NCBI RefSeq assembly: GCF_022664535.1
Contig: NZ_JAKUJY010000003.1
Location: 124,001-188,000, forward strand
Reading direction: 5' to 3'
Length of the DNA stretch: 64,000 nt
Origin: Sphingobium trunci
GTDB lineage: Bacteria; Pseudomonadota; Alphaproteobacteria; Sphingomonadales; Sphingomonadaceae
Shown: positions 1 through 8,282 of the stretch, piece by piece
Layout of the letters: each line of letters opens with the position of its first letter
Position numbering within the stretch: position 1 is the stretch's first letter
The notes under the pieces: model-generated
Seen by the model: only the letters and a program-made list of their open reading frames with translations
What the model was told of the DNA's origin: nothing
Databases searched by the model: none
Program-made: the position numbers and the translations under genes

Positions 1-42
1 GGGCGTGCGGGCGAGTTCCAGGCGTATCGTCGTCCATGTCAT
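1..42 (-). CDS. possible 5' end of a hypothetical protein gene (runs off the window)
   Basis: Reading leftwards from an ATG at 42, the frame stays open to the window edge and begins MTWTTIRLELARTP. An AGGG lies a few bases before the ATG on the minus strand. The peptide is reminiscent of a small conserved hypothetical protein of alphaproteobacteria that opens with a TIRLELAR-like string, but 14 residues are too few to be sure. It would be transcribed divergently from the stress-protein gene. Confidence 0.3.
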   Translation of the reverse strand, partial: MTWTTIRLELARTP

Positions 43-154
43 GGCCCTGCAATCCGATTTCGCGGGCCGAAAGGATATAAGGACTATCCCGGATGGCGGG
101 GGCGGGGCCGACTGCCCTAGCCATGGCGAAGCAAGCCATTGACGGAGACGGGCC

Positions 155-970
155 ATGAAATCGGTGCTGCTGCATATCCATGACGACCGGGGCGCGGAAA
201 GCCGCCTGCAGGCGGCGTGCGACATGGTTCGCGCGACGGACGGTCATATCCATTGCGTGCAGGTGACGACGCTGCCCGATTTCGTGGCGGCCGACATGTA
301 TGGCGGTGCTTCGCTGGCACCCGCGATGGTCGATGAGCTTCATGCCATGGACGAGAAGCTGCGCGCGCGGACCGAGGAGCGGTTGCGGCGCGAGGGCGTG
401 AGCTGGGACTGGCGGCAGGCCGACGGGGATATCGTTCGCGGGCTGCTGTCGGCGGCCAAGCTGAGCGATGCGATCGTCGCCACCCTGCCCGAAGGGATGC
501 GCAGGGATTATCATGATCCGTTGCCGCTCTGCGCCGATCTGGCGCTGGCGGGGCGGACGCCGGTGATGGCGGTGCCGCAGTCGGCCAGGGCGATGATGGT
601 GGCGGGGCGCGCGCTGGTCGCCTGGGACGGATCGCAGGAGGCGGCGGCGGCGCTGCGGGGGGCGGTGCCGCTGCTGAAGCTGGCGCAGGAGGTGCATGTG
701 GTGACGGTGGAGGAAGCGGGCAAATATCCCTTCCCCGCGACCGATGCGCCCGAATATCTCGCCCGGCACGGCGTCATGACGCAGCTCCACACCTGGCCGC
801 AGGATGGCCGCGCGGTGGCGGACGCGCTGATGGCGGCGATCCGGGTGCTGAAGCCGGACTGGCTGGCGATGGGCGCCTATGGCCACAGCCGCTTGCGCGA
901 ATATGTGTTCGGCGGCGTGACCCGCACGGTCCTGCAGGAAGTGCGCGTGCCGGTCTTGCTGGCGCACTGA
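155..970 (+). CDS. universal stress protein, tandem UspA domains
   Basis: A 271-residue protein with two Usp-like halves. The first half begins with a beta strand ([10 protein letters not shown]). The second begins near residue 150 ([10 protein letters not shown]) and ends with a [15 protein letters not shown] segment that resembles the G-x2-G-x9-G nucleotide-binding signature. Usp proteins of this kind bind ATP or AMP and are commonly induced under low oxygen. Only 20 bases separate it from fixL, so the two are probably cotranscribed, which fits a role in the microaerobic response. It is cytosolic, with no signal peptide or membrane segment. The ATG at 155 follows a GGAGACGGGCC stretch that can act as ribosome binding site. 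Confidence 0.85.
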   Translation: MKSVLLHIHDDRGAESRLQAACDMVRATDGHIHCVQVTTLPDFVAADMYGGASLAPAMVDELHAMDEKLRARTEERLRREGVSWDWRQADGDIVRGLLSAAKLSDAIVATLPEGMRRDYHDPLPLCADLALAGRTPVMAVPQSARAMMVAGRALVAWDGSQEAAAALRGAVPLLKLAQEVHVVTVEEAGKYPFPATDAPEYLARHGVMTQLHTWPQDGRAVADALMAAIRVLKPDWLAMGAYGHSRLREYVFGGVTRTVLQEVRVPVLLAH

Positions 971-990
971 AGACGCGCCATGGTGCGGTG

Positions 991-2142
991 ATGGGGGTAG
1001 CGGACGACGATACCGAGGGCTTGAGCCAACGCGAGCATAGCCTGGAGCAGGCGCTGCTGGGGTCGATCCTGGCGACCGTGCCCGATGCGCTGATCGTGAT
1101 CGACATGCGTGGGGCCATCGTGTCGTTCAGCGCGGCGGCGCAGCGCATGTTCCAATATGCCGAAAGCGACGTGCTGGGCGAGAATATCTCGATGCTGATG
1201 CCCTCCCCGGACCGGGAGCGGCATGACGGCTATATCGACCATTATCTCCATACCGGCGAGAAGCGGATCATCGGCATCGGGCGGCTGACCAGCGCCAGGC
1301 GGCGGGACGGGTCGACCTTTCCCATCGAACTGTCGGTGGGGGAGGTGCAGGATCAAGGGCGGCGGCTGTTCACCGGCTTCATCCGCGACCTGACCGAGCG
1401 GCAGCAGGCCGAACGGCGCGTGGCCGACCTGCAGGCGGAACTGGCCCATGCCAGCCGGGTGACGGCGATGGGGACGCTGGCGTCGGCGCTGGCGCATGAG
1501 CTGAACCAGCCACTGACCGCCATCGCCAATTATCTGGAGGCGGGGCGCGACCTGCTGGACGCCGGGGGGCCGGTGGACCGCGAGATGCTGCGCGAGGCGA
1601 TGGACGAAAGCGCGAGGCAGGCGCTGCGCGCGGGCGAGATCATCCGGTCGCTGCGCGAGTTCATCAAGCGCGGCGAGACCATGCGCCAGCCCGAACCGTT
1701 GCGCGCGCTGCTGGCGGAAGGCGCGGCGCTGGCCTTCATCGGCGCGGACAGCCGGGGCATCGACATGGACATCCAGGTCGACCGGCGCATCGACAAGGTG
1801 CTGGTGAACCGCGTGCAGTTGCAGCAGGTCATCATCAACCTCGTCAAGAATGCGGTCGAGGCGATGGCGGGCAGCCCGGCGCGCATCCTGCGCCTGTCCG
1901 CTGTGCCGATCGACAGCGGGCGGGTGGAGGTGGTGGTGGCCGACAGCGGCACCGGGCTTGACCCCGACATGTCGCGCACGCTGTTCACGCCCTTCACCAC
2001 CACCAAGGCGTCGGGCATGGGTGTGGGCCTGTCGATCAGCCAGACGATCATCGAGGGGCATGGCGGGCGCATCTGGGCGCGGCCTTCGCCCTGGGGCGGC
2101 ACCGAATTTCATTTCACCCTGGACGCGGCGGACGAAGCATGA
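991..2142 (+). CDS. fixL: oxygen-sensing sensor histidine kinase FixL
   Basis: A soluble kinase of about 383 residues with no membrane segments: a PAS domain (about 20-135), a short coiled linker, a HisKA helix with the phospho-acceptor in [14 protein letters not shown], and an HATPase domain with a [15 protein letters not shown]-box and [10 protein letters not shown]-box. The PAS domain carries the FixL haem signature: a histidine in DRERHDGY at the position of the proximal haem ligand, and GIGRL with the arginine that contacts bound oxygen in rhizobial FixL. It should phosphorylate FixJ when oxygen is low. A GTG at 988 immediately precedes the ATG chosen here. The stop overlaps the fixJ start as ATGA. 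Calling it haem-based is inference from these residues. Confidence 0.9.
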   Translation: MGVADDDTEGLSQREHSLEQALLGSILATVPDALIVIDMRGAIVSFSAAAQRMFQYAESDVLGENISMLMPSPDRERHDGYIDHYLHTGEKRIIGIGRLTSARRRDGSTFPIELSVGEVQDQGRRLFTGFIRDLTERQQAERRVADLQAELAHASRVTAMGTLASALAHELNQPLTAIANYLEAGRDLLDAGGPVDREMLREAMDESARQALRAGEIIRSLREFIKRGETMRQPEPLRALLAEGAALAFIGADSRGIDMDIQVDRRIDKVLVNRVQLQQVIINLVKNAVEAMAGSPARILRLSAVPIDSGRVEVVVADSGTGLDPDMSRTLFTPFTTTKASGMGVGLSISQTIIEGHGGRIWARPSPWGGTEFHFTLDAADEA

Positions 2143-2765
2143 GCGAACCCTATACCATCTATGTCGTGGACGATGACGAGGCGATCCGGCGATCCCTGTC
2201 CTTCATGCTCAAGACCAGCGGCTATGCGGTCCGGCTGTTCGAGGGCGGGACGGCCTTTCTGAAGGCGGCCGCCGATCTGGAACCGGGCTGCGTGCTGCTG
2301 GACGTGCGCATGCCCGATATCGACGGGCTGGAGGTACAGCGGGAATTGCGGGCGCGGGGCGTGATGCTGCCGGTGGTGATCATGACCGGCCATGGCGACA
2401 TCGACATGGCGGTGGGCGCGATGAAGGCGGGGGCGAGCGACTTCATCGAAAAGCCGTTCGAGAAGGTGGCGCTGCTGGGGTGCATCGAGGCGGCGCGGAA
2501 ACTGTCCGTCGCCGACCGCAGCGCCAATGCGCGGGCGGAGGAGGCGCGGGCGCGGCTCAACGCGCTGACGGAACGGGAGCGCGAGGTGCTGGACGGGCTG
2601 GTCGAGGGGCTGCCCAACAAGACCATCGCCTATGATCTGGGGATCAGCCCCAGGACGGTGGAAATCCATCGCGCCAATCTGATGCAGAAGCTGGAGGTGA
2701 AGAGCCTTGCCGAAGCGCTGCGGATTGCATTTCATGCGGGGAGCGAGGCGGACAAGGCTGGGTGA
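2139..2765 (+). CDS. fixJ: response regulator FixJ
   Basis: A 208-residue NarL/FixJ-type regulator. The receiver domain has the acidic pair DDD near residues 11-13, the phospho-acceptor Asp55 in [10 protein letters not shown], a threonine in IMTGHGD and a lysine in EKPFEK. The LuxR-type helix-turn-helix runs from about 140 ([12 protein letters not shown]) through [19 protein letters not shown]. It is translationally coupled to fixL by an ATGA overlap. In rhizobia FixJ activates fixK/fnr-type genes, which in turn switch on the cbb3 oxidase genes. Here an FNR gene and the cco operon lie about 1.5 to 4 kb downstream, so the same cascade is likely. Confidence 0.9.
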   Translation: MSEPYTIYVVDDDEAIRRSLSFMLKTSGYAVRLFEGGTAFLKAAADLEPGCVLLDVRMPDIDGLEVQRELRARGVMLPVVIMTGHGDIDMAVGAMKAGASDFIEKPFEKVALLGCIEAARKLSVADRSANARAEEARARLNALTEREREVLDGLVEGLPNKTIAYDLGISPRTVEIHRANLMQKLEVKSLAEALRIAFHAGSEADKAG

Positions 2766-2825
2766 GGGGTTTAGACCCCGCGCAGCCGTTCGGCAGCCAT
2801 TTGCTTGTCCTTTGGAACGAACAAT

Positions 2826-3296
2826 TTACTCTTGTGAGGGAAATCTGACCGGGCTGGAAGCTCTGTCCTTCCCCGAGGCGCAGCGCGCATCGAAGCTTCG
2901 AGCCAAGTCGGAGAGTTTCACTGCACCCAGCCGGGCGACCAGCAAAGCCTCCGCCTCCGCAAGCGCTTCCTCCAGTGCTTGGTTGACAGCCCCCTCAACC
3001 GCGCAATCGGGATTGGAATGTTCATTGCCGATCGCAAAGATGCGCGATCCCCCTACCGCCCGATGCACGTCGAGGAGTGACACTGTCTCCAAATCCGCCG
3101 CAATGACCCAGCCACCGCCATGGCCCTTTTCCGAGCTCACATATCCTGCGTCCCGCAAGCCAGCCATCGTGCGTCGGATGACGACCGGGTTGGTGCCCAG
3201 CATCGCTGCAATGGCTTCGGACGTCATCGCCCCTTCATGCCGCGCCATATGAAGCAACACATGGAGCATTCGCGAAAGGCGGCTGTCATTACGCAT
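2826..3296 (-). CDS. Rrf2 family transcriptional regulator (non-Fe-S type)
   Basis: A regulator of about 156 residues. The N-terminal winged helix (SRMLHVLLHMARHEG, then SEAIAAMLGTNPVVIRRTM) and the wing KGHGGGWVIAADL are typical of Rrf2 proteins. The three-cysteine Fe-S cluster of IscR and NsrR is absent. Instead there is the NPDCAVEGAVNQAL segment seen in the YwnA-like branch. The start at 3296 was chosen because GAAGGATCGAGAG precedes it and the helix-turn-helix follows directly; an upstream in-frame ATG at 3335 would only add a 13-residue tail. It is divergent from a methyltransferase gene, with an imperfect dyad between them. The pair probably forms a regulator/target unit of unknown signal. 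Confidence 0.85.
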   Translation of the reverse strand: MRNDSRLSRMLHVLLHMARHEGAMTSEAIAAMLGTNPVVIRRTMAGLRDAGYVSSEKGHGGGWVIAADLETVSLLDVHRAVGGSRIFAIGNEHSNPDCAVEGAVNQALEEALAEAEALLVARLGAVKLSDLARSFDARCASGKDRASSPVRFPSQE

Positions 3297-3342
3297 CTCT
3301 CGATCCTTCGCATTCCAGTCGGCATTGGCAAGCATGATATTT

Positions 3343-3365
3343 CACGATACTTATAATGTTACGTG
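3343..3365. promoter_or_regulatory. candidate Rrf2 operator
   Basis: A 23-base imperfect dyad beginning CACG and ending CGTG, with AC.T and A.GT inner matches, in the short A+T-rich gap between the divergent Rrf2 and methyltransferase genes. Its position between the two starts suggests an operator controlling both. It is seen in the sequence only; binding is inferred. Confidence 0.4.
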
Positions 3366-3383
3366 ATTCGTGGAGCAGGTGAA

Positions 3384-4163
3384 ATGCGAGAGTTTGAAAA
3401 TCCGAACCATTGGGACGCGGCCGCTCAACACTATGAGAAGACGGCCCATCCTTTCACCGCGCACTTCGCCCAGGCGGCTATGGCTCGCGTAGCCCTGGGG
3501 CCGGGTAGCCATGTACTTGACATTGCGGCAGGCACCGGCGCGCTGGCGCTGGCCGCCGCCCGGACAGGCGCTCACGTGCTTGCGACAGACTTCTCGCCCG
3601 GAATGGTCGCGCGCATCGCCGCGGCACGGCTTCCCAATGTCGAGGCGCGTGTGATGGATGGGCAGGCCCTTGCACTGGCTGACGGAGCGTTCGATGCCGT
3701 CTTCTCGATCTTTGGGGTCATCATGTTTCCCGACTGGCGAAAAGGACTGGCCGAAATGGCGCGGGTCACGCGCCCCGGCGGTTACGGCATTGTCGCAACC
3801 TGGCAGGAACGTGGTGCAGCCACTTTCCTGCTGCTCGGCAATATTCGCCGTAAGCTCTTCCCCGGCCGCGATGACGTGACAATGCCGGAGGCCATAGGCG
3901 CCCTGAGTGATCCGAACGATCTCGGCCGCGAGATGATGATCGCTGGCTTTCAAGACCCGCAGATCGAGCGTGTCACCCATGACTATGCGCTCGACGTCAC
4001 GGCGCTCGACGATCCCGACACGTTATTCGGCATGTCCCCTGACTGGACCAGCCTTGGCGAGGAGGAAAGGGCAAGCGTTGTTGCGCAGGTACGGAAAATG
4101 GCGGGTGAGCGTTCGATCTTGCCCATTCCCTCAACCGCGCTGATCGGGGTCGCTCGACGCTGA
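3384..4163 (+). CDS. class I SAM-dependent methyltransferase
   Basis: A protein of about 259 residues with Methyltransf_11/25-like features: motif I VLDIAAGTGALALAAA, an acidic strand (LATDFSPGM), motif II-like FDAVFSIFGVIMF and a post-motif RVTRPGGYGIVATW. The acceptor substrate cannot be read from the sequence. The ATG at 3384 follows GGAGCAGGTGAA; a GTG 21 bases upstream would overlap the dyad. It is divergent from an Rrf2 regulator. Third-position G+C by eye is lower than in the flanking fix and cco genes, and the pair sits as a self-contained insert between fixLJ and fnr, which may mean it was acquired separately. Confidence 0.85.
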   Translation: MREFENPNHWDAAAQHYEKTAHPFTAHFAQAAMARVALGPGSHVLDIAAGTGALALAAARTGAHVLATDFSPGMVARIAAARLPNVEARVMDGQALALADGAFDAVFSIFGVIMFPDWRKGLAEMARVTRPGGYGIVATWQERGAATFLLLGNIRRKLFPGRDDVTMPEAIGALSDPNDLGREMMIAGFQDPQIERVTHDYALDVTALDDPDTLFGMSPDWTSLGEEERASVVAQVRKMAGERSILPIPSTALIGVARR

Positions 4164-4316
4164 TAAAATCCGATGGCGGCGCTTTTGGCGGGGATCGGCC
4201 AACCGCGTTTCAACTCGAGCGCGCCGCGCTCGACCCGTTGCCGCCTTCGATCGGGTTAGCCCCGATAGGGACAATTACGGATAGGTCCGATCCCGCTGCG
4301 GAGTCATGCAGCGGAC

Positions 4317-5084
4317 ATGGATATGCGATTTGATCTGGCGCAAAAGGCGCCGCGCGATGCCGAGATGGCGCTGATGATGACACCGGCGGCGAGCGGTTGC
4401 GGCGCGGGCTGTTGCGACCGGTGCGAAGTGCGCGATCAGGCGGTCTGTGCCGATCTCGACGCGAGGGAGCGCGAGGCGCTGAACCGGATCGGGCGGCGCG
4501 TCACGCTCAAGGCCGGGCAGACCGTGATGTGGGAGGGCGACAGCTCCACCCTGGTCGCCAATGTGATCGAGGGGACGCTCAAGCTTTCCACCTCCACCGG
4601 GGACGGGCGGGAGCAGATTGTCGGCGTCGTCTACGCGTCGGATTTCATCGGGCGGCCCTTTGGCGCGCGCACGCCGCATAGCGTGACGGCGCTGACCGAT
4701 GCGCGGCTGTGCCTTTATCCGCGCGGGGCGTTCGACGGCTTCGCGCGCACGCATCCGCAACTGGAGCATCGGCTGTTGCAGCGGACGCTGGACGATCTGG
4801 ACCGGACGCGGGCCTGGATGCTGCTGCTGGGGCGGAAGAATGCACAGGAGAAGGTCGCGACGCTGCTGCTCGACATGGGGCGGCGGCTGCGGGGCGGTCG
4901 CGATGGGGTGATCGAACTGCCCCTGTCGCGCCAGCAGATCGCCGACGTGCTGGGGCTGACGATCGAGACCGTGTCGCGGCAGATCAGCGAGATGAAGCGG
5001 CTGGGCGTGATCGCGCTGGTGGGACGGCGCGGGGTGCGGATCTGCGACGCTGCGTGGCTGGAGAGTCTGGCCGAGGGGGAATGA
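4317..5084 (+). CDS. fnr: FNR-type Crp/Fnr family oxygen-responsive regulator
   Basis: A 255-residue Crp/Fnr regulator. Cysteines C33-x2-C36-x7-C44 and the central C132 (DARLCLYPRGAFDGF) fit the four [4Fe-4S] ligands of FNR and of alphaproteobacterial FnrL; C28 and C32 are additional. The cNMP-like beta-roll spans about 50-150 and a dimerisation helix follows. The helix-turn-helix LSRQQIADVLGLTIETVSRQ carries E217, S220 and R221, the ExxSR recognition set for TTGA-N6-TCAA sites. A TTGAC-N4-GTCAA dyad lies upstream of ccoN. It is a likely activator of the cco operon and possibly a target of FixJ. The gene is followed after 14 bases by the left inverted repeat of an insertion sequence. Confidence 0.9.
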   Translation: MDMRFDLAQKAPRDAEMALMMTPAASGCGAGCCDRCEVRDQAVCADLDAREREALNRIGRRVTLKAGQTVMWEGDSSTLVANVIEGTLKLSTSTGDGREQIVGVVYASDFIGRPFGARTPHSVTALTDARLCLYPRGAFDGFARTHPQLEHRLLQRTLDDLDRTRAWMLLLGRKNAQEKVATLLLDMGRRLRGGRDGVIELPLSRQQIADVLGLTIETVSRQISEMKRLGVIALVGRRGVRICDAAWLESLAEGE

Positions 5085-5098
5085 GGTTAGGCGGTGCT

Positions 5099-6154
5099 GG
5101 ATTAGAGTATCCGTGATGATCAAGCCTGAGATTGGGGCCAGCATCTATCGGCTTTGAGCAGAGCGTTTGCGGTGACGACGATCTTTCGCATGACGGCGGT
5201 GATGGCGATTTTTGCGGGCTTTCCTGCGGTGACGAGTTGTTGGTACTTTGCCTTGAGGTCAGGGTTGTATCGGGCGGCGACGAGGGCCGGCATATAGAGG
5301 GCCTGCCTCACGTTGGCACGTCCGCCGCGGATGAAGCTTTTGCCTTTCCCTTGTCCGGATTGGCGCGGGATCGGTGCAAGGCCGGCAAGGGATGCGGCCT
5401 GCTTGTTCTCAAGGCTGCCGAGTTCGGGCATGGTGGCGATGAGCTGGTTGGCGGTCAGCGTTCCCACACCCGCGATGCTGGTCAGGATCTGGTGTCGGCG
5501 AGCGAGTACGGCATCGGCGGTGATCAGGTTGGAGATCTCGGCATCGAGGGCCTCGATATGTCGATCGATCTGTTCGAGCCGCTGGCGACACTGGCGCTTG
5601 AGAAAGGCGATGGTGAGATTTTTCTCACGATTTTTGAGCGCGGTGCGATCACGAACCAGGCCGTCTCGGGCATTGATGAGTTCCGCCATTTGGGTCTGCT
5701 GTGCGCTTCGAGCGGGTCTGACGGGTGGCTGCAAGGTTGCGGCCATACGAGCCAGCAGGATGGCGTCAATGCGATCAGTCTTGGCCAGCGTGCCAGTCGC
5801 CTGGGCGAAGCGCCGGACCCGTTCAGGGTTGAGCTTCACACAGGGCCAGTTGGTCAGCGCCGCCTCCAGTGCGCGATGATAGGTGCCGGTTGCCTCATAG
5901 GCGATCCGTTCGATCGGCCATTGTCGCAGCCAGGCGATCAGCGCCTTGTGGCCCTTGGCGGTATTGGCAAATTGGCGCTCGGCGCCGACGGGGTAGGCAT
6001 GGCAATCGAGGCTCGCTTTGGAGATGTCGATGCCGATCGTCTCTGGTAGATTGTCACTCATCTTTTCCGCTGTCCCATGCTTGTCATCCGGGTCCAAAAC
6101 CCCGGTATCCGTTCGGGCCTGATGGAAAAGAAAGGGGCGATCCTACTCTAATCC
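5099..6154. mobile_element. IS110 family insertion sequence, IS1111-like
   Basis: An element of about 1.06 kb holding one transposase gene on the minus strand. A perfect 11-base inverted repeat bounds it: GGATTAGAGTA at 5099-5109 and TACTCTAATCC at 6144-6154. Subterminal inverted repeats without terminal ones are the mark of the IS1111 branch of IS110. The true ends probably lie a few bases outside these repeats. It sits between fnr and the cco operon. No target duplication was recognised, as expected for this family. Confidence 0.75.
5120..6061 (-). CDS. IS110 family transposase
   Basis: A 313-residue intact transposase. The N-terminal DEDD domain is complete: D12 in IGIDISKASLD, E56 in AYEATGTYHRAL, and D96 and D99 in KTDRIDAILLARM. 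The C-terminal Transposase_20 part contains ILTSIAGVGTLTANQLIATM and the serine-bearing PRQSGQGKGKSFIRGG near the end, as usual in IS110. The start at 6061 is preceded by GCGGAAAAG; an upstream ATG at 6097 would add 12 residues. No frameshift or stop is visible, so the element may still be active. Confidence 0.92.
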   Translation of the reverse strand: MSDNLPETIGIDISKASLDCHAYPVGAERQFANTAKGHKALIAWLRQWPIERIAYEATGTYHRALEAALTNWPCVKLNPERVRRFAQATGTLAKTDRIDAILLARMAATLQPPVRPARSAQQTQMAELINARDGLVRDRTALKNREKNLTIAFLKRQCRQRLEQIDRHIEALDAEISNLITADAVLARRHQILTSIAGVGTLTANQLIATMPELGSLENKQAASLAGLAPIPRQSGQGKGKSFIRGGRANVRQALYMPALVAARYNPDLKAKYQQLVTAGKPAKIAITAVMRKIVVTANALLKADRCWPQSQA

Positions 6155-6195
6155 GGTCCCTTAACGACCGGCGGTTTCGCGATCCGTCCCCTTCC

Positions 6196-6227
6196 GCCCG
6201 GACCGGGGTGGCCACCCCGGTCCGGGC
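6196..6227. repeat. 32-base perfect palindrome
   Basis: GCCCGGACCGGGGTGG is followed directly by its exact reverse complement, with no loop. It lies about 40 bases outside the right inverted repeat of the insertion sequence. It could be a REP-like element, a cruciform-forming site, or part of the landing region of the element. No T-run follows, so a simple terminator is unlikely. Confidence 0.7.
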
Positions 6228-6327
6228 AATCCAGCATGACCCAAACGGACGGCAATGTCATAAGACAAGCGGTTTCGATCTGATGGCATCATCTGACGGT
6301 TCAGAAATCGCGGCAAATCAAAAGAAT

Positions 6328-6364
6328 AGAGCGGTCGATCTGATGGAATCAGATCGACCGCTCT
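6328..6364. repeat. perfect hairpin with 17-base arms
   Basis: Arms beginning AGAGCGGTCGATCTGAT surround a 3-base loop (GGA). It is followed by AGGGGG rather than a T-run on the plus strand; an A-rich stretch lies before it. It could be a transcript-end structure for upstream genes or a repeat unit. Confidence 0.5.
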
Positions 6365-6538
6365 AGGGGGAGCGGGCTGGACGCCCGCGCGATCCTGTGG
6401 ATCGCATCCCTCTCACCCAGCTACGACTAGGCAGCAAGCTGCCAAGTCTGCGCATCCCTCTCCCTCAAGTGAGAGGGGTTATTGGTGTCCCCTTCCCACC
6501 CACTAGGGACATTCCCCTACAGACCCGTCCCGCCGCCT

Positions 6539-6552
6539 TTGACAGAGGTCAA
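6539..6552. promoter_or_regulatory. FNR/FixK-type binding site for the cco operon
   Basis: TTGACAGAGGTCAA is a perfect TTGAC-N4-GTCAA dyad. The FNR/FixK consensus is TTGAT-N4-ATCAA with TTGA...TCAA conserved. Its centre is about 64 bases before the ccoN start codon, which would allow the usual -41.5 activator position if transcription starts near 6587. The encoded FNR has the matching ExxSR recognition residues. Confidence 0.7.
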
Positions 6553-6609
6553 TGCATGAAAGGGGCGCCCGCGCGAAGGGCGCCGTGAAGCCTTTGACGG
6601 GGACATCCG

Positions 6610-8268
6610 ATGGAGCAACTGGTTTGGAAGACGGGCGGCTGGTTCGCGCTCGCCACGCTCGCCTTTCTGGCGATGCTGGGGGCGGCGGATTTCGGCTTTG
6701 CCGTGCATATGGCGATCGTCTGCGCGGCGGCGCTGGCGGTGGCCGTGCTGACGATGCGGCGCGCCGACTATGAGGGGATCGCGCGGGGCTGGCTGAAAAT
6801 GCCCGCCGATCAGGGCGTATATGATGACGATCCCATCCGCTGGGGCGTCATCGCGACCGTCTTCTGGGGCCTGGCGGGCCTTCTGGCCGGGCTTTACATC
6901 GCGCTTCAGCTTGCCTTCCCGGCCCTGAACCTGGGCCTGGAATATACCAGTTTCGGGCGGTTGCGGCCCTTGCACACGTCGGCCGTGATCTTCGCCTTCG
7001 GTGGCAATGCGCTGATCGCCACCAGCTTCTACGTCGTGCAGCGCACCTGCCGGGCGCGGCTGGCCTTCCCGGCCCTCGCGCGGTTCGTCTTCTGGGGATA
7101 TCAGCTCTTCATCGTGCTGGCGGCGACCGGCTATCTGCTGGGGATTACCGAGGGCCGCGAATATGCCGAGCCCGAATGGTATGTCGACCTGTGGCTGACC
7201 ATCGTCTGGGTCGCCTATCTGCTGGTGTTCGGCGGCACGGTGCTGCGGCGCAGGGAGCCGCACATCTATGTGGCGAACTGGTTTTACCTGAGTTTCATCC
7301 TGACGATCGCGATGCTGCATATCGTCAACAACCTGTCCATGCCGGTGAGCTGGCTGGGGTCCAAGAGCTACAGCGCCTTTGCGGGCGTGCAGGATGCGCT
7401 GACGCAGTGGTGGTACGGGCATAATGCGGTGGGCTTCTTCCTGACCGCCGGCTTCCTGGCCATGATGTATTATTTCGTGCCCAAGCAGGCGGAACGGCCG
7501 GTCTACAGTTACCGCCTGTCGATCATCCACTTCTGGTCGCTGATCTTCCTCTATATCTGGGCGGGTCCGCACCATCTGCACTATACCGCGCTGCCGGACT
7601 GGGCGCAGACATTCGGCATGGTCTTTTCGATCATGTTGTGGATGCCGAGCTGGGGCGGGATGATCAATGGTCTGATGACGCTGAACGGTGCGTGGGACCG
7701 TATTCGCACCGATCCGATCATCCGCATGATGGTGATGGCGCTGGCCTTCTACGGCATGAGCACTTTCGAAGGGCCGATGATGTCGGTGAAGACGGTGAAC
7801 AGCCTGTCCCACTATACGGACTGGACCATCGGCCATGTGCATTCGGGCGCGCTGGGGTGGAACGGGCTCATCACCTTCGCCTGCCTCTATTATCTGACGC
7901 CGCGCCTGTGGAAGCGGGAACGGCTCTATTCGCTGCGGCTGGTGAACTGGCACTTCTGGCTCGCGACTGTGGGGATCGTGCTCTACGCCGCGTCGATGTG
8001 GGTCGCGGGCATCATGGAAGGGCTGATGTGGCGCGAATATGGGGCTGACGGCTATCTGGTCTACGCCTTTTCCGAAGTCGTGAAGGCGACCTTCCCGCTC
8101 TATCTGATCCGGGCGGCGGGCGGCCTGCTCTACCTGACGGGCGCGGTCATCATGGCCTGGAATATCGGCAGGACCATCGCGGGCAGCCCGCTGCGCGAGG
8201 AAAAGCCGATGAACGATGCCGCCTATGACGCCGCCGCCGACCGGCCGCTGATCGCCCAGCCCGCCTGA
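6610..8268 (+). CDS. ccoN: cbb3-type cytochrome c oxidase subunit I CcoN
   Basis: A 552-residue multi-pass catalytic subunit of the high-affinity haem-copper oxidase that reduces oxygen to water in the inner membrane. Metal ligands are visible: H122 ([12 protein letters not shown]) and H411 for low-spin haem b, H409 in [11 protein letters not shown] for haem b3, and H271 ([10 protein letters not shown]) with H321/H322 (AGPHHLHY) for CuB. The cbb3-specific tyrosine lies in the [11 protein letters not shown] stretch. It is the first gene of ccoNOQP-GHIS and is preceded by GGGGACATCCG and an FNR-like site. The length slightly exceeds the shortest CcoN proteins because of an extra N-terminal helix. 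Confidence 0.97.
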   Translation: MEQLVWKTGGWFALATLAFLAMLGAADFGFAVHMAIVCAAALAVAVLTMRRADYEGIARGWLKMPADQGVYDDDPIRWGVIATVFWGLAGLLAGLYIALQLAFPALNLGLEYTSFGRLRPLHTSAVIFAFGGNALIATSFYVVQRTCRARLAFPALARFVFWGYQLFIVLAATGYLLGITEGREYAEPEWYVDLWLTIVWVAYLLVFGGTVLRRREPHIYVANWFYLSFILTIAMLHIVNNLSMPVSWLGSKSYSAFAGVQDALTQWWYGHNAVGFFLTAGFLAMMYYFVPKQAERPVYSYRLSIIHFWSLIFLYIWAGPHHLHYTALPDWAQTFGMVFSIMLWMPSWGGMINGLMTLNGAWDRIRTDPIIRMMVMALAFYGMSTFEGPMMSVKTVNSLSHYTDWTIGHVHSGALGWNGLITFACLYYLTPRLWKRERLYSLRLVNWHFWLATVGIVLYAASMWVAGIMEGLMWREYGADGYLVYAFSEVVKATFPLYLIRAAGGLLYLTGAVIMAWNIGRTIAGSPLREEKPMNDAAYDAAADRPLIAQPA

Positions 8269-8282
8269 AGGAGTATCGACCC

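Larger units (their letters stand above)
6155..6538. repeat. repeat-rich intergenic region upstream of ccoN
   Basis: Nearly 400 bases without a convincing gene. It holds a 32-base perfect palindrome (6196-6227), a 17-bp stem hairpin (6328-6364), two similar strings starting TCGATCTGATGG (near 6275 and 6333), a direct repeat of CGCATCCCTCTC (near 6411 and 6451) and a small hairpin with CCCTCTC/GAGAGGG arms (6456-6477). The short open frames here have no coding character. The composition looks like dispersed intergenic repeats; copies elsewhere cannot be checked. Confidence 0.5.

Noticed and set aside
2766..2779. GGGGT-TTAG-ACCCC hairpin after fixJ as a terminator
   Set aside because: The stem is only five bases and no T-run follows; it overlaps no other supporting signal.
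4250..4270. ATCGGG-N5-CCCGAT hairpin before fnr as a riboswitch or terminator
   Set aside because: It is a short stem without a T-run or any recognisable conserved aptamer. It was left unassigned.
6397..6588. Short open frame in the spacer before ccoN
   Set aside because: It lies over hairpins, repeats and the FNR site, has proline/arginine-rich composition and lacks a ribosome binding site.
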